Assembly (NCBI RefSeq): GCF_029338555.1
Contig: NZ_CP119991.1
Span: forward strand, 1-64,000
DNA length: 64,000 bases
Direction: 5' to 3'
Source of the DNA: Halobaculum marinum
GTDB lineage: Archaea; Halobacteriota; Halobacteria; Halobacteriales; Haloferacaceae
Both the position numbers and the translations under genes were made by a program. This document shows, piece by piece, positions 37,712 to 46,476 of this stretch (its first letter is position 1; every line of letters starts with the position of its first letter). Below the pieces are notes generated by a model that was given only the letters and a program-made list of their open reading frames with translations, made no database searches and had not been told where the DNA came from.

Positions 37712-40700
37712 CTACGGTGTCGACGTCACGGACCCGAGGCGCTCCAGCAACTCCGCTACCCGCGCGCCGTCGTACTCGTCGCCCACCGTGACCACACTGC
37801 CGACACGTGACCCGAGCGAGTTCACGCTCGCGTCGATCGAGGTGGGGTCGACACCCTCCTGCTTCGCCAACACCCACCGGTACGTCGCCAACTGGACGCG
37901 GTACCGCTCGTCCGTCTCGTCGGTCCCGTCGGCGAACGCGACCTTCAGGTCCTCGATGCGCCACCTGTCGCCGTCTCGCAACACGAAGTCGGCCTGACCA
38001 CGAACCTCGACGTCGGCGCCGTCGACGCGGACGACCGTCTCCAGTGGTTCTTCGACGAACACCGCGTCGGCGGCGGCGATCCGGTCGAACAGCGCGGAGG
38101 CCGCGAACTGCGGGAGGATCGTCGTCGCGAGGTACGACATGATCGACGCGCGCTCGTCGTCTGGGATCGCCCCGAACTCGCGCTCGTCGCGCCGACACGC
38201 CCACTCGATACTGGCCATCGCCGCGTCGCCGCCCTGCCGGAGCGTGCGTTCGGAAACTCCCTCGCGGACGGCGCTCGCGATGGTGTCGTGGGCGATCCGG
38301 CCGACGCGCCCCGGCGGCACCGTCTCGAAGTCGAGGCCCAGATCCGGGTCGAGGTCGCCACTCTCGGTGTCTAACTGCGCGTGCAGCAGGTGGTCGAGCA
38401 CGTACCGCTCGTGGTCGTCGACCAGCGGCGCGAACGTGCTCGGGTTCAGGAACCGCGGAAGCCACTCGCGTCGAGGGCCGTCGCCGATCTGGGTCGGAGC
38501 CGCCCGTGGACGACCCGAGGACCGAGGCCGCAACTCGGGGACGGTGTCGAGGGGGCTCCGTCCGGGCGCGTCGTTCTCGGAGACGAGCACGGCTGACCCG
38601 TCGACCGTGACGCTCCTCGTCATCTTCCGTGCGTCGCTGCCCACCCCGAGGGCCGACCCCAGCGCGTGACTCCACGACCGCGTCGGGTCCCACTCGTCGC
38701 GCCGCTCGACTGGAACGACGAGGTGGTCGCGCGCTCGCGTCGCGGCGACGTAGCCGACCCGCCAGTGCTCGGCGCGGTTGGCCGCCGCGACCGCCGCGAA
38801 CGGCGCCGGACCGGCGAATCGCGTCGCGGTCGGGTCGTCCGTCCGGATCCGATTGGTCGCCCACCGGAGGCCCGAGGACCGGCTAGGCGGCTGGGCTGGC
38901 GACTGGTCCGTATCCTGGGCGAACAGGCCGTGATTGTAGGCACACAGCGCCTGTGTACTGGCGCCAGTCGCGTCCTCGATATCGGGCGGACACACCGCCA
39001 GCGTCTCACCGTGGGCGACCACGGAATTCCGGTAGGCCGTCCCGTAGCGTGCATCTTGCGCGGGGTCGGCGAGCGCGACGACGCCAGCCTCGTCGCCTTT
39101 GAACGTGTGGACCGTCCGGAAGACCACGTCGTGCGCCGCCGTGTCGACTGCGAGGTCCGGCCCGTCGCCGGGAGTCCCGTCAATCGCGGCGAGTCTCTCG
39201 ACGACGGTCGGGAACCGGACGTCCGCGCCGTCGAGTGACGCGACTTCCTCGACGAGCGCGTCACGCACGCGCAGTCGCTGCTCGGGTGTCGCGTCGGGCT
39301 GGAAACCCAGCGGGTCGGTGTGTGGGTCGAGCAGCCGACAGACGCGCCGGGCGAGCGCACTCGCCGACTGTCGTCTGCGATCGGCCGTGTCGGTGGCGAG
39401 GGTTGCCAACTCCTGGAGCACCGTCGCGGCGACTCCATCGCACGCCTCGGCGGCGGCAGCCGCGTGCACGTCCCACTCGTGGTCCTCGATAGTCGGCGCG
39501 AGCGTCTCGCGGACCTCGCCGGCGTTCGCGAACGCCGAGGCCGTCAACAGGCGTCGCGTCCGCGGCTCGTCGGTCGGGTCGACGAGCCACTCGAACAGCG
39601 CGACGACCGCGCTGGCGAGCGGCGCGGCGAACACTGGGGTGGCGACGCCGACCGACAGGCCATTGGTCTCGAAGGCGTCCCGAATCGCGTCGAGTTGGTT
39701 CGTACCGCGGAGGAGCATTTGGATGGGTCGGCAGTCGTCCGGGTCGCCGAACTGTCCTGCCGAGAGCGCCCCCCGGATGTACGTCGCAAGCGCGCCGGCA
39801 GACCCTTCTCCGTCTCTCGGGTTGTGCCAGTTACTGATGTGGGTTGCACCGGTCGTCGGCGTGAACGTCGGGACGTGGACGTGCGGCTCGTCCGTGTCGT
39901 CGCGGACCGGGTCGAGAGCCTCGTAGGTTGCCCCGACGGCGGGGTCGACGCCGCGGCTGTCGTCGGTGAGCGCCGGCCCGAACACGCCGTTGACCAGTCG
40001 TGCGAGCGCCGGGCGCTGCCGGTACGTCGTCGTGGCTGGCTCGACTTCGTGGGTGTCCCACTGGTGCCCGAGGTACTCGCCGTCGGCGATCGCCTGCCCG
40101 AACAGCGTCGGACTGGCGTTGCGCCACGTGTAGATGGTCTGGAAGGGGTCGCCGTACAGCACGACGCGTGCGTCGTCGGTCACGAGCGGTGTGAGCGCGG
40201 CGTGTTGGCCCGCGGAGACGTCTTGCGCCTCGTCGACGACCAGCAGGTCGATCCGCGAGCGCCACCGCTCGCGCAGACGGTCGCGACGAGCGGCGACGAG
40301 GTGGTGGTCACCGTCGTCTGCGTGCCGGTGGGCACACTCGGGGTCGTCGAAGTAGCGTGCGACCCAGTAGGCGCGGTCGATGTGGCTCATGACGTTTCGC
40401 TCGCGCGTCACCCGGTCGTAGGCGGCGACGTACGCGCGGTAGACGGCGACGAGGTCGTCGATCCGGTCGCCCCACTCGGCGTACAGTCGCCGGTCGGCGT
40501 CGACGACGGCGTCAGGAGCGTGTGCGAGGTCGGCAGCGCGCAACTCGGCGTCGGTGTCGTCGAACCGACGGATGTCGCGCTCGATGTCCGCCAGCGACGC
40601 GGGCGGGCCGTCCGGATAGCACGCGTCACGCCCCTCGCGGAGCCGTCGCCCCACTTCTCTGCCGTCCCACCGCTGGTCGCGAGCACTCTTGAACACCGTC

Positions 40701-41302
40701 TCGAGGATCGACGCGACGCGGTCGTCGTCGTCGTCAGAGCGCTGTGGATACGCCGTTCGGAGCCGCTCGACTGCGGCGGCGAGGTTGGGATCGGTGGTGA
40801 CAGCCTCGAACGCGCTCGCGTGGAGTCGGTCGGCCGCGTGGCCGTCGACCACGCGCACGTCCGGGTCGAAGCCGAGTTCGGGAGCGACGTCGTCGAACAC
40901 CCGTTGGAGGACGGCGTCGATCGTCCCGACGGTCGACGAGCGCCGCAGCGCGGCGATCACCTCGTCTGCGTCCGCGGCAGTGAGCCTCGCGCCGGCGTCG
41001 GTCGCGTCCGTGTGGACGAGCCACTGGATCCACTCGGTGATCTCCGGAAGCAGGTCGTTGGCGGCGTCGCGGTTGAACGCGGTGACTGCGAGGCCGGCGG
41101 TCGGGCGGGCGACGCCGGCGGCGGCGCGCCGGACGACGTACTCCGCGGCGAGTCGACTCCCCGCGTACGTCTTCCCCGACCCGGGCACCGACGACTGGAC
41201 GAAGAGGCCGGTGTCTGCCGACAGCGCCGCGTCGACGAGTCGTCTCTGTGCGTCGTTGAGGTCGTCGCGGTCTGGAGGGGCCTTGGTGGACGACGAGGGC
41301 AT
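37712..41302 (-). CDS. AddA-like UvrD-family helicase with C-terminal PD-(D/E)XK nuclease
   Basis: A 1,196-aa SF1 helicase-nuclease for double-strand-break end processing (family knowledge). Walker A is SSVPGSGKTYAG, motif II is LLVVDEAQDVSAGQHAAL, and motif III is VVLYGDPFQTIYTW. Motif V/VI is represented by RTVHTFKGDEAG and VAATRARDHLVV. The C-terminal RecB-type nuclease shows EVRGQADFVL, IEDLKVAF and YRVQLATYRW, with the Asp-Glu-Lys-Gln pattern. The ATG at 41302 (MPSSSTKAPP) is preferred; upstream in-frame sequence is low complexity. An AddB-like partner lies at 48332-50376, split in two. In other genomes the pair is often adjacent; here 7 kb separates them. Confidence 0.88.
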   Translation of the reverse strand: MPSSSTKAPPDRDDLNDAQRRLVDAALSADTGLFVQSSVPGSGKTYAGSRLAAEYVVRRAAAGVARPTAGLAVTAFNRDAANDLLPEITEWIQWLVHTDATDAGARLTAADADEVIAALRRSSTVGTIDAVLQRVFDDVAPELGFDPDVRVVDGHAADRLHASAFEAVTTDPNLAAAVERLRTAYPQRSDDDDDRVASILETVFKSARDQRWDGREVGRRLREGRDACYPDGPPASLADIERDIRRFDDTDAELRAADLAHAPDAVVDADRRLYAEWGDRIDDLVAVYRAYVAAYDRVTRERNVMSHIDRAYWVARYFDDPECAHRHADDGDHHLVAARRDRLRERWRSRIDLLVVDEAQDVSAGQHAALTPLVTDDARVVLYGDPFQTIYTWRNASPTLFGQAIADGEYLGHQWDTHEVEPATTTYRQRPALARLVNGVFGPALTDDSRGVDPAVGATYEALDPVRDDTDEPHVHVPTFTPTTGATHISNWHNPRDGEGSAGALATYIRGALSAGQFGDPDDCRPIQMLLRGTNQLDAIRDAFETNGLSVGVATPVFAAPLASAVVALFEWLVDPTDEPRTRRLLTASAFANAGEVRETLAPTIEDHEWDVHAAAAAEACDGVAATVLQELATLATDTADRRRQSASALARRVCRLLDPHTDPLGFQPDATPEQRLRVRDALVEEVASLDGADVRFPTVVERLAAIDGTPGDGPDLAVDTAAHDVVFRTVHTFKGDEAGVVALADPAQDARYGTAYRNSVVAHGETLAVCPPDIEDATGASTQALCAYNHGLFAQDTDQSPAQPPSRSSGLRWATNRIRTDDPTATRFAGPAPFAAVAAANRAEHWRVGYVAATRARDHLVVPVERRDEWDPTRSWSHALGSALGVGSDARKMTRSVTVDGSAVLVSENDAPGRSPLDTVPELRPRSSGRPRAAPTQIGDGPRREWLPRFLNPSTFAPLVDDHERYVLDHLLHAQLDTESGDLDPDLGLDFETVPPGRVGRIAHDTIASAVREGVSERTLRQGGDAAMASIEWACRRDEREFGAIPDDERASIMSYLATTILPQFAASALFDRIAAADAVFVEEPLETVVRVDGADVEVRGQADFVLRDGDRWRIEDLKVAFADGTDETDERYRVQLATYRWVLAKQEGVDPTSIDASVNSLGSRVGSVVTVGDEYDGARVAELLERLGSVTSTP

Positions 41303-41495
41303 ACACCGTTCGTGTGGCCCCACTGGATAACGGTGCGCCAACCGTGGTGGAAGTGAACGGCGTCGGCGGGGCGGGCGCGTCCGATTCGAGTGACTCAGTC
41401 CCACCCTCCTGTCCGTGCTCTCCTGGACGACCCGATTCAGCGATCTGCGTGTCCTACTCTATCACTAAGTCCTCTGCTGTCGATGTGTTCAACCA

Positions 41496-42626
41496 ATGAC
41501 GAGTACCGAGGACGTCGATCGATATCGTCGAAATCGACAAGACGAGATCGACAGCGCGACCGTCTACGATGCGATGGCTGGCGCCGAATCGCAACCCCAG
41601 ATCGCGACGGTGTACCGGCGATTGGCGGAGACGGAGCGGACCCACTCGGAATTCTGGGCCGAAAAGATTCGCGAGGCCGGCCACACGCCGGGAGACGTCG
41701 CCCCGACCCTGCGAGCCAGCGTGCTCGCGTGGCTTGCCCGTCGATTCGGCCCCGCGTTCGTCGTCTCCTCGATGCAAGCCGGTGAGGCAGTGGGGGCGAG
41801 TGACTACGCGACGCAACCGGAAACCACCGGAACCGGACTGGCCGCCGACGAACGCTCCCACGACCGGTTGCTGTCGCTCATCGCAGAGACGCCTGGAGAC
41901 GGTGCGCGGGGAGAGACACTCGCACAGCTCGAAGGTCGCCACCGTGCGACCAGCGGAAACGCGCTCCGTGCAGCCGTGCTCGGTGCGAACGACGGGCTCG
42001 TCTCGAATCTCAGTCTCGTGATGGGCGTCGCCGGCGCCGCGCTGGAGTCGACGGCGATTCTGATCACGGGGCTGGCCGGACTGCTGGCTGGTTCGGGGTC
42101 GATGGCGATGGGTGAGTGGCTCTCGGTCCAGAGTTCACGCGAACTGTACCAGCGACAGATCGGCATCGAGGCCGAAGAGCTCGCCGAGGTCCCCGAAGAG
42201 GAGGCCGAAGAGCTGGCCCTCATCTACCAGGCGAAAGGACTCTCCGAGGAACGCGCCCGAGAAGTCGCCGCCCAGTTGATCGCCGACGAGGAGATGGCGT
42301 TGGACACGCTCGCTCGCGAAGAGCTCGGCATCAACCCTGAGGAGCTGGGTGGCTCTGCGTGGGAGGCCGCCGCCACCTCGTTCGTGCTGTTCGCGTTCGG
42401 TGCCATCGTCCCGGTCCTCCCGTTCTTCGTCCTCCGTGGGCTGGCTGCCGTCGCAGCGAGTCTCGTGTTGAGCGCGGGGGCGTTGTTCGTCATCGGCGCC
42501 GGGATCACGCTTCTGACCGGCCGGTCCGTGTGGTACTCCGGCTTCCGACAGGTCGGCATCGGGCTCGCCGCCGCGATCCTCACGTACGGTGTCGGGAGCC
42601 TGATCGGCGTGACGCTCGTCGGTTGA
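41496..42626 (+). CDS. Ferritin-like domain fused to VIT1/CCC1 Fe/Mn transporter
   Basis: 376 aa. Residues 1-150 are a rubrerythrin-like four-helix region with the spaced Glu/His residues of a di-iron site (ETERTHSEFW; ADERSHDRLLSLI). Residues 150-376 are a VIT1/CCC1 membrane domain (LRAAVLGANDGLVSNLSLVMG, then MGEWLSVQSSRELY, and two C-terminal hairpins). Fusions of this order resemble membrane-bound ferritin exporters that remove Fe2+ (or Mn2+) from the cytosol. The promoter side is shared with the divergent AddA-like gene. Confidence 0.9.
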   Translation: MTSTEDVDRYRRNRQDEIDSATVYDAMAGAESQPQIATVYRRLAETERTHSEFWAEKIREAGHTPGDVAPTLRASVLAWLARRFGPAFVVSSMQAGEAVGASDYATQPETTGTGLAADERSHDRLLSLIAETPGDGARGETLAQLEGRHRATSGNALRAAVLGANDGLVSNLSLVMGVAGAALESTAILITGLAGLLAGSGSMAMGEWLSVQSSRELYQRQIGIEAEELAEVPEEEAEELALIYQAKGLSEERAREVAAQLIADEEMALDTLAREELGINPEELGGSAWEAAATSFVLFAFGAIVPVLPFFVLRGLAAVAASLVLSAGALFVIGAGITLLTGRSVWYSGFRQVGIGLAAAILTYGVGSLIGVTLVG

Positions 42627-42675
42627 GCGGTGTTCGAGGGTGGCTGGGCGCGTCGGGGCGTCTCCGCACCGCCTG

Positions 42676-43065
42676 TCACACCACCACACGGCCGAGGTCG
42701 TCGAGCCGCTCGGTCGCCGTCGCAAGATCGTCCTCCTTCACGAGGACGTGGTCGGTCGAGTACGACGAGAGCGCGAAGATCGAGACGCCCACGTCGGCGA
42801 GCTCTCCGGCGACGAGCGCGAGGAAGCCGACGAGGTCGAACGGGAGTTCCATCTCGAAGGTGAGGCGCCGCCAGTCGCGAGCTACCTCCGTCGCAGCCGC
42901 CGGGGCGCCTGCATCCTGGTCGACGACGACCGTCGTCTCAGTCTCGTCGCGCAGGACCGCGAACGCCGTTGGAGGGGGTGTTGCCCCCGGGTCCAGCCGA
43001 CAGACCGCGTACGTCTCCGGCGCGACCCGCACCGTTCCACCGTCGAGATACTCGTGTGCGTCCAC
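42676..43065 (-). CDS. ACT-domain protein
   Basis: 129 aa with two ACT-like halves. The N-terminal half reads YAVCRLDPGATPP, a strand region typical of stand-alone ACT proteins (ACT_7/CASTOR-like). The C-terminal half reads VGFLALVAGELADVGVSIFALSSYSTDHVLV. Members bind amino acids but rarely have a known partner. The GTG at 43065 gives VDAHEYLDGGTVRV; upstream in-frame ATG sequence is poorly conserved-looking, Arg/Pro rich. It converges with the transporter gene. Confidence 0.8.
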   Translation of the reverse strand: MDAHEYLDGGTVRVAPETYAVCRLDPGATPPPTAFAVLRDETETTVVVDQDAGAPAAATEVARDWRRLTFEMELPFDLVGFLALVAGELADVGVSIFALSSYSTDHVLVKEDDLATATERLDDLGRVVV

Positions 43066-43217
43066 TCCGTGCCCGACGCGGCCGGGGGCCATAACCGTGG
43101 CCGGCGCCGTGCGTCTCTGTGTGTGCATCGGTGGACTCGTCCACAGCACCGTCACCGACTTGTGGTCCCGTGGGCTGTCTCGTTCGAACAGCCTGGATCC
43201 ACGGATCCCGGGACGAT

Positions 43218-43730
43218 CTACTCCTCCGCTTTGGGAAACGCCGGGTGGTAGGTGACGACACCGTCTACGTCATCTACCGCACCTCCGTGCAACGGGTAGA
43301 CCATGAACTCGTCGTCGACCCCGAACTCGTTGCCGAGTCCGTAGTCGCTCGCCCGTTCGAAGCCGAAGCGGGCGTAGTACCCGGGGTCGCCCAACACGGA
43401 CACCGCGTCGACGCCGGCCTCCCGGCACCGCTGTATCCCCCCTTCAATCAGCGCCGAGCCGACCCCCTGGCCCTGCCGATCTGGTAGCACACCGACCGGC
43501 CCTAACCCGACCAGTTCGACACTCGCTCCGTGGTCGTCTACGCTCGTCGGGGAGAACAGGACGTGGCCGACGATCTGGTCGTCTACAGTCGCCACGAGCG
43601 AGACCACGGCCTTTCGAGCGTCGTGGATTCGCTGCACGATGTACGACTCCACGGTCTGCCCGCCGAACGCACGTCGATGCACCTCGAAGACGGCGTCGGC
43701 ATCTCTCGGGGTGAACGGTCGTACCTTCAT
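43218..43730 (-). CDS. GNAT-family N-acetyltransferase (YhbS-like)
   Basis: 170 aa. The GNAT core is seen as MKVRPFTPRDADAVFEVHRR, ATVDDQIVGHVLFSP, and the acetyl-CoA motif GVLPDRQGQGVGSALIEGG, followed by VLGDPGYYARFGFE, which is the YhbS/predicted acetyltransferase signature. The acceptor is not readable. The ATG at 43730 gives the intact first strand. No operon partner is evident. Confidence 0.88.
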   Translation of the reverse strand: MKVRPFTPRDADAVFEVHRRAFGGQTVESYIVQRIHDARKAVVSLVATVDDQIVGHVLFSPTSVDDHGASVELVGLGPVGVLPDRQGQGVGSALIEGGIQRCREAGVDAVSVLGDPGYYARFGFERASDYGLGNEFGVDDEFMVYPLHGGAVDDVDGVVTYHPAFPKAEE

Positions 43731-43874
43731 GAATCGTGCACTGACGCTGGAGACGCGGTCCGTGGTACAAATCGTGTTCGGTGGCGCCCTGCTCTGTCCC
43801 GTCTCGTCTTGACCACTACCGAGGGCCGCACCTGTGTACGACCGCGATGCCGTCTCGCCGCCGTCACCAGCGCG

Positions 43875-44582
43875 TCACACCCTTGACCGCACGGGTTGGT
43901 GTCCCGCGACGATGGCGTGGAAGTTGTCGAACACGCGCTTCGCCTCCCGGGCGGTGGCGACGTTCTCGTCGTTGATCCCGTCCAGGACCGCCTGGATCCG
44001 CTCGTCCGGGAGGTCCTTGCCCTCTGTCACCCACTCCGCGGTCTGTCGGTCGTACTCCGGGTGGAACTGGATGCCGTAGGCGCTCCCGACGCGGAACGCC
44101 TGCACACCCACGTCGTTCCTCGCCAGCGTCGTCGCGCCCGGCGGGACCTCGGCGACCCGGTCGGAGTGGGTCTCGAAGCTGACGAACTCAGTCGGGAGTC
44201 CATCGAACAGCCGGTCCTCTCCCAGTCGCGAGATCGACTCGTACCCGAGTTCGTACTCCAGCATGTCCACGACGCGCCCGCCGAGCGCCTGCGCGACGAA
44301 CTGGTGCCCCCAACAGATTCCGAGAACGGGGACGTCGGCCTCGTGGACGCGACGGAACCAGTCGGTCAACTCGTGGATCCACTCGCGGTCGTCGTACACC
44401 GCCGCCTGCGAGCCGCTGATGACGACGCCGTCGAACCGCCAGTCCGGACTGGACACCGACGGCGGCAGGTCGCCGTCGCTGGCTTTGAACACGGTCACGT
44501 CGGCGTCGAGTTCGCGACGAAGATTTGCCTCAGCGGGCGTGTCTCCGAGCGACGCGTCGACGACCGCGATGCGTTGGCTCAT
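43875..44582 (-). CDS. Class I glutamine amidotransferase-like protein (paralogue)
   Basis: 235 aa, the same fold as the protein at 28111-28755. Nucleophile elbow LGICWGHQFVAQALGG, oxyanion loop VVISGSQAAVYDD, and catalytic His-Glu in GIQFHPEYD. The ATG at 44582 lies about 27 bp from a TATA box (minus-strand CTATATCC, about 44605-44613), so it is probably leaderless. An inverted repeat sits at 44614-44639 just upstream of the TATA box. Probably a GMP-synthase-subunit-like or peptidase-like GATase without its synthase; the function is not assigned. Confidence 0.85.
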   Translation of the reverse strand: MSQRIAVVDASLGDTPAEANLRRELDADVTVFKASDGDLPPSVSSPDWRFDGVVISGSQAAVYDDREWIHELTDWFRRVHEADVPVLGICWGHQFVAQALGGRVVDMLEYELGYESISRLGEDRLFDGLPTEFVSFETHSDRVAEVPPGATTLARNDVGVQAFRVGSAYGIQFHPEYDRQTAEWVTEGKDLPDERIQAVLDGINDENVATAREAKRVFDNFHAIVAGHQPVRSRV

Positions 44583-44613
44583 GGTTACGTGTACGCTGGC
44601 ACGCCGGATATAG

Positions 44614-44639
44614 TTTGGTGAAAATTGCACAACACCAAA
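44614..44639. promoter_or_regulatory. Inverted repeat TTTGGTG-N12-CACCAAA upstream of amidotransferase TATA box
   Basis: Perfect 7-bp arms, with an AT-rich 12-bp centre (AAAATTGCACAA), ending 1-2 bp from the TATA box. Candidate operator. It could alternatively be the transcript end of the TauE gene, which lies upstream on the same strand. Confidence 0.4.
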
Positions 44640-44732
44640 ACCACCTCTCCCCGCTCGACCACTGGGAGATTCAGACATCCCCCGGTCAGAAATCGGTGCG
44701 CCGAACGCGACTGGAGCCGAATCGCCGTCGCG

Positions 44733-45764
44733 TCAGTCGGCGGTCGTCGGCTCGGAGGACGCCGACTCGTTGCGGAGTTCGCGGATACTGCTGAGGATGA
44801 CGGCACCACTCACCAACAGCGCTGCGCCGAGGATGATGACGAGGCTGACCACGTCGAAGAACTCGATGCCGAGGTAGCCGCCAACCTGGCGGACCGCGAC
44901 CGCGAGTGCGCCGAGCAGCAGCATCACGCCGAAGTACACCTTGATGTCGTCCTCGTTCACCAGACTCGTCGCGCCCGCGCCGATGCGGGCACCGAGCGCA
45001 CTGCCCGCCAGCAGCGGGACGACGATAGAGAGGTCGACCGCGCCAGATTGGGCGTACAGGAACGACCCAATCCCGCCCGAGAAGACGATCTCGAACAGGT
45101 CAGTCCCGACCGCCACGGGGACAGGAACCCCGACGAGGTAGAACAGCGCGGGCATGCGGATGAAGCCGCCGCCAACACCGAGGAACCCGGACAACAACCC
45201 GGTCGCGAACGCGACGGCGAGCACCATCCACAGCGAGACGGTGAAGCCCCCGCGCACCGAGATCATCGGCGGGATGTGATACGACTGGATCTTCTGAGCG
45301 ATCGCGGGAATGTCGTCCGCGTCGTCGTCAGTCTCGTCGACGTCGTGGGAGATCCCACCGCCACCGCCCTTCATGGCGGTGTAGGTGACGAACGCACCAA
45401 TCGAACCGAGTAGCCCCACGTACGCGACGCTGACGACGCTGTCAGCGAGTCCGATGTGTTGGAGGTACTCCAATCCGATCTTCCCAACTTCGATCCCACC
45501 AGTTGTGCCCGCGATCATCAAGACCCCGAGTTTGTAGTCGACCTGTCCCAGGTCACGGTGCTTCAGTGTCGCGATGACGGAGGTACCGAACACGAACGCG
45601 AGGCCAGAACCGACCGCGACGTTCGCGTCGTAACCCATCACGAGGAGTGCGGGCGTGACGAGGAACGATCCACCCATTCCGAAGAACCCGAACAGGACAC
45701 CGATCAGCAGGCCGAACCCCGCGAACATCGCGAGGAGTTCGACCGCGACGCCGAGAATCTCCAT
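44733..45764 (-). CDS. TauE/SafE-family sulfite/anion exporter
   Basis: 343 aa with about eight membrane spans in two repeat halves. The first half reads GFGLLIGVLFGFFGMGGSFLVTPALLV, of which GVLFGFFGMGGSF is the family motif; the second repeat reads GLLSGFLGVGGGFIRMPALF. A cytoplasmic Asp-rich loop (about 150-170) separates the halves. It starts at the ATG at 45764 (MEILGVAVELL) or a GTG at 45773 that overlaps the DUF7512 stop. With the divergent TusA-SQR-DUF1641 genes it forms a sulfur-oxidation/export module (inference). Confidence 0.88.
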   Translation of the reverse strand: MEILGVAVELLAMFAGFGLLIGVLFGFFGMGGSFLVTPALLVMGYDANVAVGSGLAFVFGTSVIATLKHRDLGQVDYKLGVLMIAGTTGGIEVGKIGLEYLQHIGLADSVVSVAYVGLLGSIGAFVTYTAMKGGGGGISHDVDETDDDADDIPAIAQKIQSYHIPPMISVRGGFTVSLWMVLAVAFATGLLSGFLGVGGGFIRMPALFYLVGVPVPVAVGTDLFEIVFSGGIGSFLYAQSGAVDLSIVVPLLAGSALGARIGAGATSLVNEDDIKVYFGVMLLLGALAVAVRQVGGYLGIEFFDVVSLVIILGAALLVSGAVILSSIRELRNESASSEPTTAD

Positions 45765-45765
45765 C

Positions 45766-45915
45766 TCAGACACCTCTGAGCAGATCGGTGATTCGCTTTC
45801 CGAGCGTCGATTCCAGCAGCCCGTACCCGACGTACAGGACGATAGCCTCGGCCAGAACGAGTCCGATCAGCGCCGCCGCGAGCGCGTTCCCGCTCAGACT
45901 CTCGAGCCCCAGCAT
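45766..45915 (-). CDS. Small membrane protein, DUF7512 type
   Basis: A 49-aa protein: MLGLESLSGNALAAALIG, then a hydrophobic segment LVLAEAIVLYVGYGLLES and tail TLGKRITDLLRGV. One membrane helix. I recognise it as the short haloarchaeal DUF7512 type that sits upstream of TauE-like genes. Its stop lies 2 nt from the TauE ATG, so they are cotranscribed. A likely TATA (minus-strand GTTATATCC, about 45985-45994) would leave a leader of about 40 nt. Role unknown; accessory to the exporter is an inference. Confidence 0.7.
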   Translation of the reverse strand: MLGLESLSGNALAAALIGLVLAEAIVLYVGYGLLESTLGKRITDLLRGV

Positions 45916-46233
45916 CAGGCCCCACCCCGGGGCAGTCTTGTGCGCCTCATGTGATCTTCACGTCTCTCCGTATCCGGAGGACGGATATAACGGTTTTGCA
46001 ATCGTGGTCCAATACTGTATCTGTGTAACCCACCGATAGGGATGTGTAAGTTATGGGTAGCTACGACAGTGGCGAAGCCGGGCGAACGCGGGAAGACGGT
46101 GACGGGTCTCGAGCGTGCAAACCCGCCGGAGGGTCAATCACGCCGCGACTGAGAGCCGATGGATTCGACGCCCAAAAATTGGGAACCAAGCGCAATACTA
46201 ACAACGCCACTCGTCGTACACCCACCTGTAACA
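45916..46233. other. Divergent intergenic region of the sulfur module
   Basis: Holds the DUF7512-TauE promoter (ATATAAC near 45986-45992) and a small dyad CTCCG-TATC-CGGAG at 45965-45978. Before tusA there is a second dyad, CCCAA-AAA-TTGGG (46171-46183), and an AT-rich patch CAATACTAAC (46193-46202) as its possible TATA. No gene seen. Confidence 0.5.
46171..46183. promoter_or_regulatory. Dyad CCCAA-AAA-TTGGG upstream of tusA
   Basis: Five-base perfect arms with a 3-bp centre, directly upstream of the presumed tusA TATA region; candidate operator for the sulfur module. Confidence 0.3.
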
Positions 46234-46476
46234 ATGAGCGAACGAGCGACAGAAGTCGACAAGACTGTCGATGCGACGGGTGCTGCGTGCCCAGGGCCGT
46301 TGATGGACCTCATCGGGGCAGTCAAGCGGGCGGAGTCGGGTGCGGTGATCAAACTGCTGAGCGACAACGACCAGTCGACGACGGACGTCCCCGAGTGGGT
46401 CGACGAGTCGGGGAACGAGCTGATCGAGACGGTCGAGGAAGACGGCCGGTACGAGTTCCTCGTGAGGAAAGCATGA
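46234..46476 (+). CDS. tusA: TusA-like sulfur carrier protein
   Basis: An 80-aa protein with the TusA/SirA-like fold. The persulfide Cys is in DATGACPGPLMDLIGAVKR (motif CPxP; Gly replaces the usual Glu/Lys). It would shuttle sulfane sulfur within the cytosol. The ATG at 46234 begins MSERATEVDKTVD; upstream frames are not conserved-looking. Its stop overlaps the flavoprotein start (ATGA), so the two are coupled: sulfide oxidation product and carrier fit together. Confidence 0.88.
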   Translation: MSERATEVDKTVDATGAACPGPLMDLIGAVKRAESGAVIKLLSDNDQSTTDVPEWVDESGNELIETVEEDGRYEFLVRKA

